This document shows positions 50,173-58,803 of a stretch of DNA of 64,000 nt, piece after piece. The DNA comes from Sherwoodlollariibacterium sp049275655. GTDB lineage: Bacteria > Omnitrophota > Gorgyraeia > Gygaellales > Profunditerraquicolaceae. How positions within the stretch are numbered: the first letter of the stretch is position 1; the number at the start of each line of letters is the position of its first letter. The stretch covers positions 37,564-101,563 of the forward strand of contig JBASUY010000003.1 in assembly GCA_049275655.1 (NCBI GenBank), in the 5' to 3' direction. Under the pieces are notes generated by a model that was not told the DNA's origin, made no database searches, and saw only the letters and a list, made by a program, of their open reading frames with translations. The position numbers were made by a program, and so were the translations under genes.

Positions 50173-51246
50173 CTAAAAAGAATCCTGAATAGCTGGAAAG
50201 CCCTGAATGGATAAGTCTATTATTGCTCCATCTTCTAAGGAATTGCCCGCGGTATCGCGGATTATTTGTACTATCGGCCTTAGGGGTGAACCGGGATGAG
50301 CGCTGACAACCCTGGCAATCTCATTTGAATCAAGAGCAACCAGGCTTCCAATAGGATAAAGAGACATCTTATTTATAAATACTCTCAAAACATGGGTATC
50401 AAAGGCATCCCGCAGAGAACTAATAAGCAGCCTAATTGCTTTATGAGCGCCCAACTCTTCTAAATAATTACGCTTATGGGTCATGGCCTCGTAGGTATCA
50501 ATCAAACCGATAATCTTAGCGTAAGGGGCAATGGCGTCCTGCTTTAATCCGCGGGGATAACCTTTGCCATTAACGCGCTCATGGTGCATTTGAATAGCTT
50601 CTTTAACATTGTCATTTAGCGGCAGGACTCTCTCCGCAAACTTCAAACTCTTAGACACATGTGCCTCAACCCAACACTTTTCCTCTTCGGTAAGTTTACG
50701 TGGCTTAATGACAATATCTTTAACCTCTTCTATCCCGGTATCAGAGAAAATAGCCGCCAGCGCCAAACCATCAATACGAGACTTATTAAACTTCATACTT
50801 AAGCCCGTTGCTACGGATAAGATCAATATATTAACAATATGATAAGGCAGGTAATATTCACTCGGCTTAGGCTTATAGATATTAACTAATATTTTATCTC
50901 CTAAGAGGAGCTGTTGATAAACACTATCGATTGTATCCATGACACTCTCTGCGAAAGCGCTTAAATCTTCTTGGCTCTTGGAGGCACTCAGCAACCCGGA
51001 AATAACATAAACCGCATCATCATAAACCTTCTTTGCAGCTTCAGAATTATCAATTCCGTTTTTTCTCACTGCATCAATTAATTTACGCGAAGCTAAGGTA
51101 TAATCATCCAGAGAGGATAGCGCCTTATTATTTTGGGAGGCAGCCTTAGGGTAAGCTAACGGGATATTTTTTTCTGCCTCTTTCCCCTTATTGCTATTTT
51201 TATCATCGGGACCTTGCCCGCGTAAAATATCAAACATCCTTGGCAT
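50173..51246 (-). CDS. Degenerate HD-GYP-like protein
   Basis: 357 residues. A charged 70-residue leader is followed by a helical domain with the order of motifs of HD-GYP c-di-GMP phosphodiesterases: YHIVNILILSVATGL, then a position corresponding to LHDIGK. Here it reads FSDTGIEEV (about 163), so the metal-binding His is Ser and the Lys is lost. HHERVNGKGYPRGL (about 217-230) keeps the GYP motif, and GLIDTYEAMTHKRNY is kept. Without the HD pair it is probably inactive as a hydrolase and may act as a c-di-GMP-binding or regulatory protein. It sits in the polysaccharide operon next to the ExeA-like ATPase. Confidence 0.75.
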   Translation of the reverse strand: MPRMFDILRGQGPDDKNSNKGKEAEKNIPLAYPKAASQNNKALSSLDDYTLASRKLIDAVRKNGIDNSEAAKKVYDDAVYVISGLLSASKSQEDLSAFAESVMDTIDSVYQQLLLGDKILVNIYKPKPSEYYLPYHIVNILILSVATGLSMKFNKSRIDGLALAAIFSDTGIEEVKDIVIKPRKLTEEEKCWVEAHVSKSLKFAERVLPLNDNVKEAIQMHHERVNGKGYPRGLKQDAIAPYAKIIGLIDTYEAMTHKRNYLEELGAHKAIRLLISSLRDAFDTHVLRVFINKMSLYPIGSLVALDSNEIARVVSAHPGSPLRPIVQIIRDTAGNSLEDGAIIDLSIQGFPAIQDSF

Positions 51247-51261
51247 AGGATTAACCTTTTT

Positions 51262-52062
51262 TTAGTTAAATTCTAAAGCAACTTTACCGACTAAATTATT
51301 ATCCACTTCTTTGACTCCCTGCCCAAAGCCAACCAAAAGGCAAGTATCACAAATATTGTTAATTCTTCTGGGAACCCCTTGAGAAGCACAGTAAACTGCA
51401 TGGATTGCCTCAGGAGTAAATATAGGGCGAGTTGCGCCGGCAACTTCCATACGGTATTGTATATAATTCTTTGACTCTTCTTCATCTAATGCAGACAAAT
51501 GATATTTAACCCCAATCCTCTGGTCAAACTGCGGGATAGAAGAGACTTTGGGCAATAACTCCGGTTGCCCTATAAGAACTAAAGTTACCAGAAAGCGGTC
51601 ATTAAGCTGAAAATTAAGCAAAAGCCTCAACTCCTCAAAAGCTTCTTCGCCGTCTATAAGCTGGGCCTCATCTATAATAATTACTGTTCTCTTATTCTGG
51701 CGATAATACTCATAAATTACCTCCTGCAAGGCATGTAGGAGCTCGGGCTTCGAACCTTTGACATGTTCATTTTTAAGCTGGTAGATTATCTCCTCCATAA
51801 ACTCTACCGGGGTTAAACGAGGGTGTATCACTAACGCAACCTCAAAATTATCGCTCTTAATCAAATCATCTATCACTATCCTGCTTAAAATTGTTTTACC
51901 GCAACCGTATTCACCGGTAAGCATTGCCGCTCCCTTCCCCTCCTTTATTGCATAGAGCATTCTGGCCAATGCCTCTTCGTGCTGCCTGGAGTAATATATA
52001 AATTTAGGATCAGGGGTATTTTCAAAAGGCTTTTCATTTAACCCCCAGAATTGCTTATACAT
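51262..52062 (-). CDS. ExeA-like AAA ATPase
   Basis: 266 residues with an N-terminal YKQFWGLNEKPFENTPDPKF, the ExeA/general-secretion A signature. Walker A is LTGEYGCGKTILS near 50 and Walker B is TVIIIDEAQLI near 135. QFDQRIGVKYHLSALDEEE (about 190) is the sensor region. ExeA ATPases assemble secretin-type channels, and homologues are found next to polysaccharide and PEP-CTERM export genes. The stop precedes the HD-GYP gene by 15 nt, and the ATG overlaps the Wzc-like gene by 8 nt, so they are coupled. Confidence 0.87.
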   Translation of the reverse strand: MYKQFWGLNEKPFENTPDPKFIYYSRQHEEALARMLYAIKEGKGAAMLTGEYGCGKTILSRIVIDDLIKSDNFEVALVIHPRLTPVEFMEEIIYQLKNEHVKGSKPELLHALQEVIYEYYRQNKRTVIIIDEAQLIDGEEAFEELRLLLNFQLNDRFLVTLVLIGQPELLPKVSSIPQFDQRIGVKYHLSALDEEESKNYIQYRMEVAGATRPIFTPEAIHAVYCASQGVPRRINNICDTCLLVGFGQGVKEVDNNLVGKVALEFN

Positions 52063-54037
52063 TTTTACCTTCGGCTATATCCTTCTGCGGATTATTTACT
52101 TTCCTGTCTTCAAGCTTATAATATTTTCTCTGGTAATAATAACTATCTGTCATGCTTATCTCGGGAGTAACGTTATTTAAAACTACGCCGGATAAAGAAC
52201 CTATCCCGCGGATATTCTCAATCTGAATTTTCGCCCGGCGCAAGGCAATCCTGGAGGCAAAGCCTACCCTGTAAACCAACAGCACGCCTTCAACCTTATT
52301 CAAAAGAATAGAGGGCTCGCTGACTGCCAAGATCGGAGAGGTATCCACTAAAACTACATCGTAATTATTCTTACAATAGTTCAAAAGTTTATCGAGCTTT
52401 TCACTATTAAAAAGATTAATGACGTTAGAAGAAGTAGAGCCTGCAGTAATAATATTTATATTATTAATCCAAGGATTATCAAATAACTTATCCACATTAA
52501 CCGAGCCTAACATTATGTCGGTAGCGGTCTTGACCGCCTCTTGCACAGAAACTTTTTCAGTCAGTATATCTGTAAAACCGCTCTTCTTATCCATTATTCC
52601 AAAATTAGTATGTAGATGCGCCCTGCGGACATCAGTATCCAAAACCAAGACACGATGCCCCATCTGCGCTAAAACAATACTTAAGGCCGAGGCAATTGTA
52701 GACTTACCTTCATCAGGTTTACAGCTAGTAATCATAATAATCTTATTCTTTATTTTAGAACCTTCGTTGCCAAAAATCATCTGCAGATTAACCCCCAGGA
52801 TACGCAAGGCCTCAAAAAATAAGGACGAATCTTCTGATTTCTCAATCTCAAGGACACTCTTTACTTGCGTATCCTCATCGTCTCTTTTTTTAAATTTAAA
52901 CCAAAACTTTCGTTTACCGGAACCTCTTTTACTCTCTCCTTTGCGCCTAAAATTATAATATGGGATTATCCCCAAGACATTTACTTTTATAAAATTTTCA
53001 ATATCATCAACTCTGCCGATAGAAGTGTCCAAATGTTCAATGATAAAGGCAAGGCCCATTCCGAATATAATCCCTAAAACAATTCCTATCATATAATTCC
53101 TGGGCTTGTTCGGATAGAAAGGCTTCTTAGGTACAAGCGCGGGGTTTACCACAACTAAATCATTAATCTTCTCAGCTTCCTTTATCTGCGCTTCCTGCAA
53201 TTGCTGTTGTAGTGAAGAATAAAGTGCCTCATTAACCGCTAAGTCTCTTTTTAATATACCGTATTCAAATTCTTCCTGAGGAAGTCCCCTAAGCTGTGCC
53301 TTCAGCCGGACGATATCCTCTTTCAAAGCTATAATACTAGGGTAAGAATCAGTATACTTTACTGAAAGCTCAGACAATTTCTTCTCAGCTTCAGTAATAC
53401 GCTGTACAATATCTACTCCCGAACCCACAACTCCCTGAGTAGTTAAAGCCCTAGCCCTCTCTTCCTGAATTTTCATTTTAGAAGAGACATCCTGCAGCGC
53501 GTTCTCTATAAATATACGCACATTACGGGCCTGCTCACTCTTACGCTCAGCATTAGCCCTGATGAAAACATCCGTAATCTTATTTGCGATATCTGCAGCT
53601 TTTTGAGGGTCTTCAAAATTAGCATAAAGCCTAATCATATAGGTCTGCTGGATTTCTGCCGCAGATATATTACTCTGTATTTCGCCGATTATCTGATCTT
53701 TTTCTTTCTGGGTTAGCTTAGGATTCAACAATCCTAATTCGGTTGCCGCTTTTTCAACAATGGGAATAGAAATAATCTGCTTGGAATAGGCAGAGCGCTC
53801 ATACTCTAAGTCTCTCCAACTAAAACCATAGGCTCCGCTTCCCGGAAAAATAATCTTAGAAAGCTGGGTGCTAGAATCAATTCGGATTAATGATTGGGCT
53901 TGATAAACAGGAGTTTGAATATTGGTATAAATAACGACAACAGCAAAAATAGCAATTAAAGAGACAAATATTTCAGCCTTTCGCTTGAGTAAAATACCCC
54001 AAAAATCGCGTAGGTTTAAATCATAACCTTGTTCCAT
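52055..54037 (-). CDS. Wzc-like polysaccharide co-polymerase with bacterial tyrosine kinase domain
   Basis: 660 residues. A Wzz-type domain follows the first transmembrane segment (residues 20-37, VSLIAIFAVVVIYTN). A coiled-coil periplasmic region spans about 165-300, and a second membrane segment is at about 315-335 (YMIGIVLGIIFGMGLAFII). The cytoplasmic BY-kinase has Walker A CKPDEGKSTIAS, A' VLDTDVRRAHLH and B VVLVDTSPI, followed by a Tyr-rich tail (TDSYYYQRKYYKLED). Wzc sets chain length and controls export through tail phosphorylation. It acts with the Wza-like protein encoded 8 nt upstream. All motifs are intact. Confidence 0.93.
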   Translation of the reverse strand: MEQGYDLNLRDFWGILLKRKAEIFVSLIAIFAVVVIYTNIQTPVYQAQSLIRIDSSTQLSKIIFPGSGAYGFSWRDLEYERSAYSKQIISIPIVEKAATELGLLNPKLTQKEKDQIIGEIQSNISAAEIQQTYMIRLYANFEDPQKAADIANKITDVFIRANAERKSEQARNVRIFIENALQDVSSKMKIQEERARALTTQGVVGSGVDIVQRITEAEKKLSELSVKYTDSYPSIIALKEDIVRLKAQLRGLPQEEFEYGILKRDLAVNEALYSSLQQQLQEAQIKEAEKINDLVVVNPALVPKKPFYPNKPRNYMIGIVLGIIFGMGLAFIIEHLDTSIGRVDDIENFIKVNVLGIIPYYNFRRKGESKRGSGKRKFWFKFKKRDDEDTQVKSVLEIEKSEDSSLFFEALRILGVNLQMIFGNEGSKIKNKIIMITSCKPDEGKSTIASALSIVLAQMGHRVLVLDTDVRRAHLHTNFGIMDKKSGFTDILTEKVSVQEAVKTATDIMLGSVNVDKLFDNPWINNINIITAGSTSSNVINLFNSEKLDKLLNYCKNNYDVVLVDTSPILAVSEPSILLNKVEGVLLVYRVGFASRIALRRAKIQIENIRGIGSLSGVVLNNVTPEISMTDSYYYQRKYYKLEDRKVNNPQKDIAEGKNV

Positions 54038-54045
54038 AAGAGTGT

Positions 54046-54810
54046 TTATCTTTGATGTCCGGTTGACTGCCTGAATTTAGTCCTAAGATCTAAAGCCGTC
54101 GTAGCATTATTCAAAACCGCGTTAAGATCTGTCATTGCCTTATTCAGGTTAGCCACAAAGGTCCTGGGTACGTATACCACGTCGTTAGCCTGCAGTGTTA
54201 TATCAGTCCTGGTTATGCCACGGGTAATTACCTCAACCATATCTATTCTTTTTACCTGCGACTCCCCGGAGAAGCCTCCGCGTACCAAAAGAACGCTCCT
54301 CTGATGCGCCTCTTTAGTAAAATCCCCTGCTAAGGCTATAGCATCTATAAGATTAATCCTGCCCTGATAAGAATATATCCCCGGATATAATACTTCCCCC
54401 AGCACGATTATCTTCTCCCCTGAAAACTTCTTTATCATAATCGAAACCTGGGGAAACTTTATATATTCAGCAAGCTCTTCTTTGAATTTGTCCTCCAACT
54501 TATCCAGGGTTAACCCAACGGCCTTAAGCCTACCCACCAAAGGATAGGATATATAGCCATCAGGGCCTACAATTACCTCTTTGCTTAAATCCGGATTCTG
54601 CCAGACAAAAACATCCATAACATCTCCTGCGGAGATAAAATATTCAATCGCAGTTGACTGAGCCTGAATAACCGAATCTTCTCCCCTAATGGTGCCCTCA
54701 AGGGTACTTGGCCTAATTCTTTGCCACTCATTGCCTTGGCCAAAACCGGGACAAACAAATAGTATTAAATAGAAGATAAAATAAGCAAATATCCTAATAG
54801 TTTTTCCCAT
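54046..54810 (-). CDS. Wza-like polysaccharide export outer-membrane protein
   Basis: 254 residues with a signal peptide (residues 1-24, ending VCPGFGQ) and no clear lipobox. A polysaccharide export domain (about 55-125, ISAGDVMDVFVWQNPDLSK) is followed by an SLBB domain (about 130-200, KIIVLGEVLYPGIYSYQGRI). This is the short form of Wza, lacking the C-terminal amphipathic helix of E. coli Wza. It would form the outer-membrane channel for the polymer handled by the Wzc-like protein. It has its own promoter (54825-54853), so the polysaccharide genes from here on can be expressed apart from the peptide-modification block upstream. Confidence 0.9.
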   Translation of the reverse strand: MGKTIRIFAYFIFYLILFVCPGFGQGNEWQRIRPSTLEGTIRGEDSVIQAQSTAIEYFISAGDVMDVFVWQNPDLSKEVIVGPDGYISYPLVGRLKAVGLTLDKLEDKFKEELAEYIKFPQVSIMIKKFSGEKIIVLGEVLYPGIYSYQGRINLIDAIALAGDFTKEAHQRSVLLVRGGFSGESQVKRIDMVEVITRGITRTDITLQANDVVYVPRTFVANLNKAMTDLNAVLNNATTALDLRTKFRQSTGHQR

Positions 54811-54824
54811 ATCTTTTTAGGTTA

Positions 54825-54853
54825 ATTGTATTCTAAAATGTCTATACTTGCAA
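54825..54853 (-). promoter_or_regulatory. Internal sigma70-type promoter before the Wza-like gene
   Basis: On the minus strand TTGCAA (54853-54848) and TACAAT (54830-54825) are spaced by 17 nt in the 46-nt gap after the nucleotidyltransferase gene. The start point would be near 54818, leaving a leader of under ten bases. Confidence 0.6.
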
Positions 54854-54856
54854 TAC

Positions 54857-56014
54857 TTATTTGTGGGCTTTAATACTAGTAAATCGATCATGAAAAATAA
54901 ACCCAGAAACCTTAATTATCCCTCTTCCTATTCTTTTAATTAATAAGAATCGACTGAAGTTTAGAGATGGATAAAATAATCTTTTTAGAAAGTTTAGATA
55001 ATCCCGGATAGTTTCCGAAACAATAAATTCAAATATAAAATTAGAAAAAAAACGATCAATTATATGGGTAGATAAGGTAGGATTAAAAATATGCCGTTTA
55101 TTAACCAGCATATTAATAAGAAACTTTTTCCTTAGCGGCAAAGATATCCTTTTGGTAATTGAACTTGGGAAATTTATTAAATCCAAGCTAAGCGCTAGAT
55201 TTAAAAAAGCGTAAAAAGATCCGGTAAGCCTCCATTGTTTCATTTTGGCTAACAGCCTCTCCCAATCTATAGAGTCTTTGGTAATTGAAATCATTCTTAA
55301 AATATCACAAAGATACCTAAGCTGCCTGGATGTTATGCTATTAGAAAGATTAGTAGTCAAATACAATAAAAGCTCTTCCGGCATAAATTCATAATAGACT
55401 ACCCCATTTCTATCCAACAGTTGAGTACCGCTCCATAAGCCTTCTATACGGCCGGTATTCCTGCCCCCCATAGTAATATCCCAATGAAGGTCAACAAGCG
55501 GAAACTTTTCTTTAAAATAACTATCTGCCCATTCTAATGCATTAGGCTCAACAATAGGAGAGCGTTTATAACCAATATTTTCAAGTGCCGCCTTGGCTTT
55601 AACCCTATCCTTCTCTTTAATCAAAAAATCCAAATCCACGCTTATCCCCCGGGCAGCTATATTTTGATATAATTTTTCAGCCAGAAAAAAACTTTTCAGC
55701 GGGATAACATCGATGCCCTCACGCATAAATGAGCTTAATATCAAAAAGGCCTCTTCTTGATATCTCGAATTTAATATAAGGCTAAGCTTATATTCCTTTT
55801 TTATATCGTTAAAGGCTTCCGCACCGTTTATCGAATGAGAAAATTTCTCCCTTAAAATGCTCCAAACAGGTAAAGCTATTTTGTTACGGATAAGAAAAGC
55901 ATAAGACCTCCTCCATGCGGTATTCAGGCTACGGGAGAAGGAAGCCCCGGATTTTTTTTCTTCGCTTGAAAAGATAAATACTAACTTGAGCAAATCACAA
56001 ACACTGCTATCCAT
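54857..56014 (-). CDS. Nucleotidyltransferase-family protein (NTP_transf_5-like)
   Basis: 385 residues. The central part matches the uncharacterised nucleotidyltransferase family found with lasso-peptide and PqqD-type clusters: VIPLKSFFLAEKLYQNIAAR, ISVDLDFLIKEKDRVKAKAA and FPLVDLHWDITMGG. The D.D pair in SVDLDFLI is the expected metal-binding site. The C-terminal half is helical and Arg/Lys-rich. The family's reaction is not established; in this context it may modify a peptide or carrier. It follows the ABC transporter gene by 16 nt. Confidence 0.8.
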   Translation of the reverse strand: MDSSVCDLLKLVFIFSSEEKKSGASFSRSLNTAWRRSYAFLIRNKIALPVWSILREKFSHSINGAEAFNDIKKEYKLSLILNSRYQEEAFLILSSFMREGIDVIPLKSFFLAEKLYQNIAARGISVDLDFLIKEKDRVKAKAALENIGYKRSPIVEPNALEWADSYFKEKFPLVDLHWDITMGGRNTGRIEGLWSGTQLLDRNGVVYYEFMPEELLLYLTTNLSNSITSRQLRYLCDILRMISITKDSIDWERLLAKMKQWRLTGSFYAFLNLALSLDLINFPSSITKRISLPLRKKFLINMLVNKRHIFNPTLSTHIIDRFFSNFIFEFIVSETIRDYLNFLKRLFYPSLNFSRFLLIKRIGRGIIKVSGFIFHDRFTSIKAHK

Positions 56015-56030
56015 TTTTAGATGATTTACC

Positions 56031-57695
56031 TCATTCTACGTGCCTAATCTGAATTCTTCCGCGGCTATTTAAAAAATATACCATATCCATCTTTCTTATT
56101 GCGGAGAAACGATGAGTTATAACTATTATCGTACTATTATGCAAAAAGTTACTTATATTACTAAGAATTCTGTCTTCTACCTCTTCCTCAACTGAAGAAA
56201 GCGCCTCATCTAAAATCAATATCTTAGGCCTTTTTATAACTGCGCGAGCTACGGACACTCTCTGCTTCTGCCCCTCAGATAACCTACAGGCGTTTTCTCC
56301 AATAATAGTCTGATATCCCTTGGAAAGGCCGGATATAAATTCATCGGCACAAGCAATCTTTGAAGCCTCAATTATTTCTTCAGCCGTAGCTTTTTCTTTA
56401 CCATACCTGATATTCCCCTCCACTGAATCATTCCACAAAAATGGCTCCTGAGGAGCTACGCTTATAGATTGATATAAAAATTTTGGTTCCCCTCCCCTGA
56501 CCTCTTCTCCTCCAATAACTATTTTCCCTTTTAAGGGGCTATAAAGCCCTAAAAGGAGATTTACAATTGTAGTTTTCCCGCAGCCAGAAGGACCTACTAA
56601 AGCGATACGAGAACCCGTAGGAATAAAAAAATTAAGGTTATCAAAAATCAACCCGGTGTTATTATAACCAAAGCTAACATCTGTAAATTTTATACTTCCA
56701 TTAGTAATTATAGTTTTCATTCCGGGTAAGGTTTTCCCTTGCCTGGGCTCAGCCTCTAAAATATCTTTTAACCGGGCATAGGAGACCCCCCCGAAAGAAA
56801 CCTGTTGAAAAAAACTCCCCCAAGAACCGTGCAAGCCGGATAGTTGGCTTAAATAGATAGTAACGGCGCTTAAATCCCCTAAACTCATTCTCCCTTCAAT
56901 TATTTGGTAACCTCCGTAAAAAATAACGAACCCTAAGATTAACTTGCCTACTAAGTTATTTACAAAATTTCTTGCCGCTTCTAACCTGGCTCTTTGAAGG
57001 CCAAAACGTAGGTTATCTATTATGCTTTTCGTATAAATAAATTCCTCGGATCTTCCTTTACCGAATACTTTTACTAAATATATTCGCGACAGAACTTCTT
57101 GAAGCCTATTAAAGATTGCCTGCGTTTTTTCCACCCAAACGATAAAAGCTTTTTTCGATTTTTTAGTAAAATAAAGCGAAGGAAGGTACAAAAACGGCAC
57201 CAATACCAAATATAACAAGGCTATTTTAGGCTGCAGATAAAAAATAACCCCTAAGATGAGCAGAGACCTTAAGAGAATAGCAATGAACTGCGGCAAAACC
57301 TCAACTATGTAATGGGTTAATTCTTCTATATCATGGCTAAGCCTGTATAAAATCCCTCCGGTAGCCCTATCCTGGAAAAATTTAAAAGAAAGGGTTTGAA
57401 GCTTACGGAAAACTATGCGGCTTAATTTAAAATTCATCTGTATTCTTATAAAACTTCTTAAATAATCATTAAGGCTGTTTAAGCTTGCGGCTAGAACAAA
57501 GGCAATAAATCCAATAGTAGTAAGAATAACAAGCAGCTTTAAATCCTTATTCCTATAAGCCTCATCTATAATTATCTTGGCCAAATAAGGAGTGGTAAGG
57601 CCAAGCAACATAGACAAACCAGCTGTAATTAGAATTAGCAACTCTTTTTTCCAATATGAAAAAAACATATAATAGAGCTTATTATTTTTCATCAT
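56031..57695 (-). CDS. ABC transporter, fused permease-ATPase (peptide exporter type)
   Basis: 554 residues. An ABC transmembrane domain (residues 1-310, six helices) is followed by a complete nucleotide-binding domain with Walker A GPSGCGKTT, signature LSEGQKQRVSVARA, Walker B LILDEALSSVEEE and H-loop ITHRFSAIR. There is no C39 peptidase domain at its N-terminus, so any leader cleavage must be done elsewhere; the signal-peptidase-like gene nearby is a candidate. It is a half-transporter acting as a homodimer and, in this block, likely exports the modified peptide. The start overlaps the radical-SAM gene by 14 nt. Confidence 0.9.
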   Translation of the reverse strand: MMKNNKLYYMFFSYWKKELLILITAGLSMLLGLTTPYLAKIIIDEAYRNKDLKLLVILTTIGFIAFVLAASLNSLNDYLRSFIRIQMNFKLSRIVFRKLQTLSFKFFQDRATGGILYRLSHDIEELTHYIVEVLPQFIAILLRSLLILGVIFYLQPKIALLYLVLVPFLYLPSLYFTKKSKKAFIVWVEKTQAIFNRLQEVLSRIYLVKVFGKGRSEEFIYTKSIIDNLRFGLQRARLEAARNFVNNLVGKLILGFVIFYGGYQIIEGRMSLGDLSAVTIYLSQLSGLHGSWGSFFQQVSFGGVSYARLKDILEAEPRQGKTLPGMKTIITNGSIKFTDVSFGYNNTGLIFDNLNFFIPTGSRIALVGPSGCGKTTIVNLLLGLYSPLKGKIVIGGEEVRGGEPKFLYQSISVAPQEPFLWNDSVEGNIRYGKEKATAEEIIEASKIACADEFISGLSKGYQTIIGENACRLSEGQKQRVSVARAVIKRPKILILDEALSSVEEEVEDRILSNISNFLHNSTIIVITHRFSAIRKMDMVYFLNSRGRIQIRHVE

Positions 57696-58803
57696 CTAAC
57701 AACAATGCGCTCCTCTGGTGCGCTATTTTGCAAAAATATTCAACCAAGCTGTTCATTTTCCCTGTTTCAAGATACGATTGAGCGGGGCACCACATACATA
57801 AATCTATTATCGGACACTTATGGCATTTAATTAAAGATTTCTCATCGGGCAAGCGCATGCTTCGGACAGCAGGGACAAATTTATTCCATGCTTCTTTAAG
57901 GCTGCCTTTCTTTAAATCATATACGCAATCTGGCTGACATAATAATGAACATAGTTTAAAATATCCCTCGGGGCTTACGCTAAAACTACTATTGCCGGCC
58001 CCACAACAAAAAATATACCTATGTTTATTCAGATCAAACTCCGGTGCTACAAATTTCTCGCAGATCTTCTTTAAAAGGCTAAACCGCTTACAATCTGCTT
58101 TTTCCACGGCTACTATTTCTTCGGGAGAAAGGCGCTGGGATATTATCTCTTGGTTTCTCGATAAGTTTCCGTCAAAACGTAAGTTTAAAAAGGGGTCAAA
58201 ACGAAAATAGTCTTTTGTTTTTTTGCGGCAAAATTTGGCAATTTTTGGTAATTCTTTTAAATTGGAACGTAAGGCCATAGCCTTAAAACGAACCTTTATC
58301 TTATTATCGAGTAAAAGATTAATACCTTTAATAAACGCCTGAAAAGAACCGCGCCTCCTAGTAACCGATTCGTATGTCTCTTTAGTAACCCCATATACCG
58401 TCACTTCAATATCGCGCGGCGGGTACTCTTTAAAAAGCCTAACTATGCCTTTATTTACTAAAGTGGCATTTGTAAAAACTGAAACAAGAAGACCTTGTTT
58501 TATCAAGGAAAGGTAAATATCAGGAAAGTCTTTTCTTAATAGAGGCTCCCCTCCGGTAAGCAAACACCATAAAGCGCCTAAGCTTACAGCCTCTTTAGAT
58601 ATACCCTCTATCTGGCTTAAAGATAATTCTTTCTTTCTTGCCGCGCTGTCATTAGCGGAAACATTAATATAACAATGGCTGCAGTTATTATTGCAGCGGG
58701 CAGTGATCTCAAAGTCAAAAGAAATAAGTTTCCTTTTGGCTTTCATTTTCTCCCATAAACAAAATTGAGGCAAGAGTACCTTTCTTAAATATGATTTACT
58801 CAT
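57682..58803 (-). CDS. Radical-SAM/SPASM peptide maturase-like protein
   Basis: 373 residues. The radical-SAM cluster is Cys37, Cys41 and Cys44 in FEITARCNNNCSHCYINV, followed by CLLTGGEPLLRKDFP. A SPASM C-terminus holds a Cys set: CCGAGNSSFSVSPEGYFKLC, then KCHKCPIIDLCMWCPA and YFCKIAHQ. This is the architecture of enzymes that modify ribosomal peptides beside PqqD-type proteins. It is similar to the gene at 61810-62994. It overlaps the ABC transporter by 14 nt and the upstream fusion gene by 8 nt. Confidence 0.88.
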   Translation of the reverse strand: MSKSYLRKVLLPQFCLWEKMKAKRKLISFDFEITARCNNNCSHCYINVSANDSAARKKELSLSQIEGISKEAVSLGALWCLLTGGEPLLRKDFPDIYLSLIKQGLLVSVFTNATLVNKGIVRLFKEYPPRDIEVTVYGVTKETYESVTRRRGSFQAFIKGINLLLDNKIKVRFKAMALRSNLKELPKIAKFCRKKTKDYFRFDPFLNLRFDGNLSRNQEIISQRLSPEEIVAVEKADCKRFSLLKKICEKFVAPEFDLNKHRYIFCCGAGNSSFSVSPEGYFKLCSLLCQPDCVYDLKKGSLKEAWNKFVPAVRSMRLPDEKSLIKCHKCPIIDLCMWCPAQSYLETGKMNSLVEYFCKIAHQRSALLLDDEK

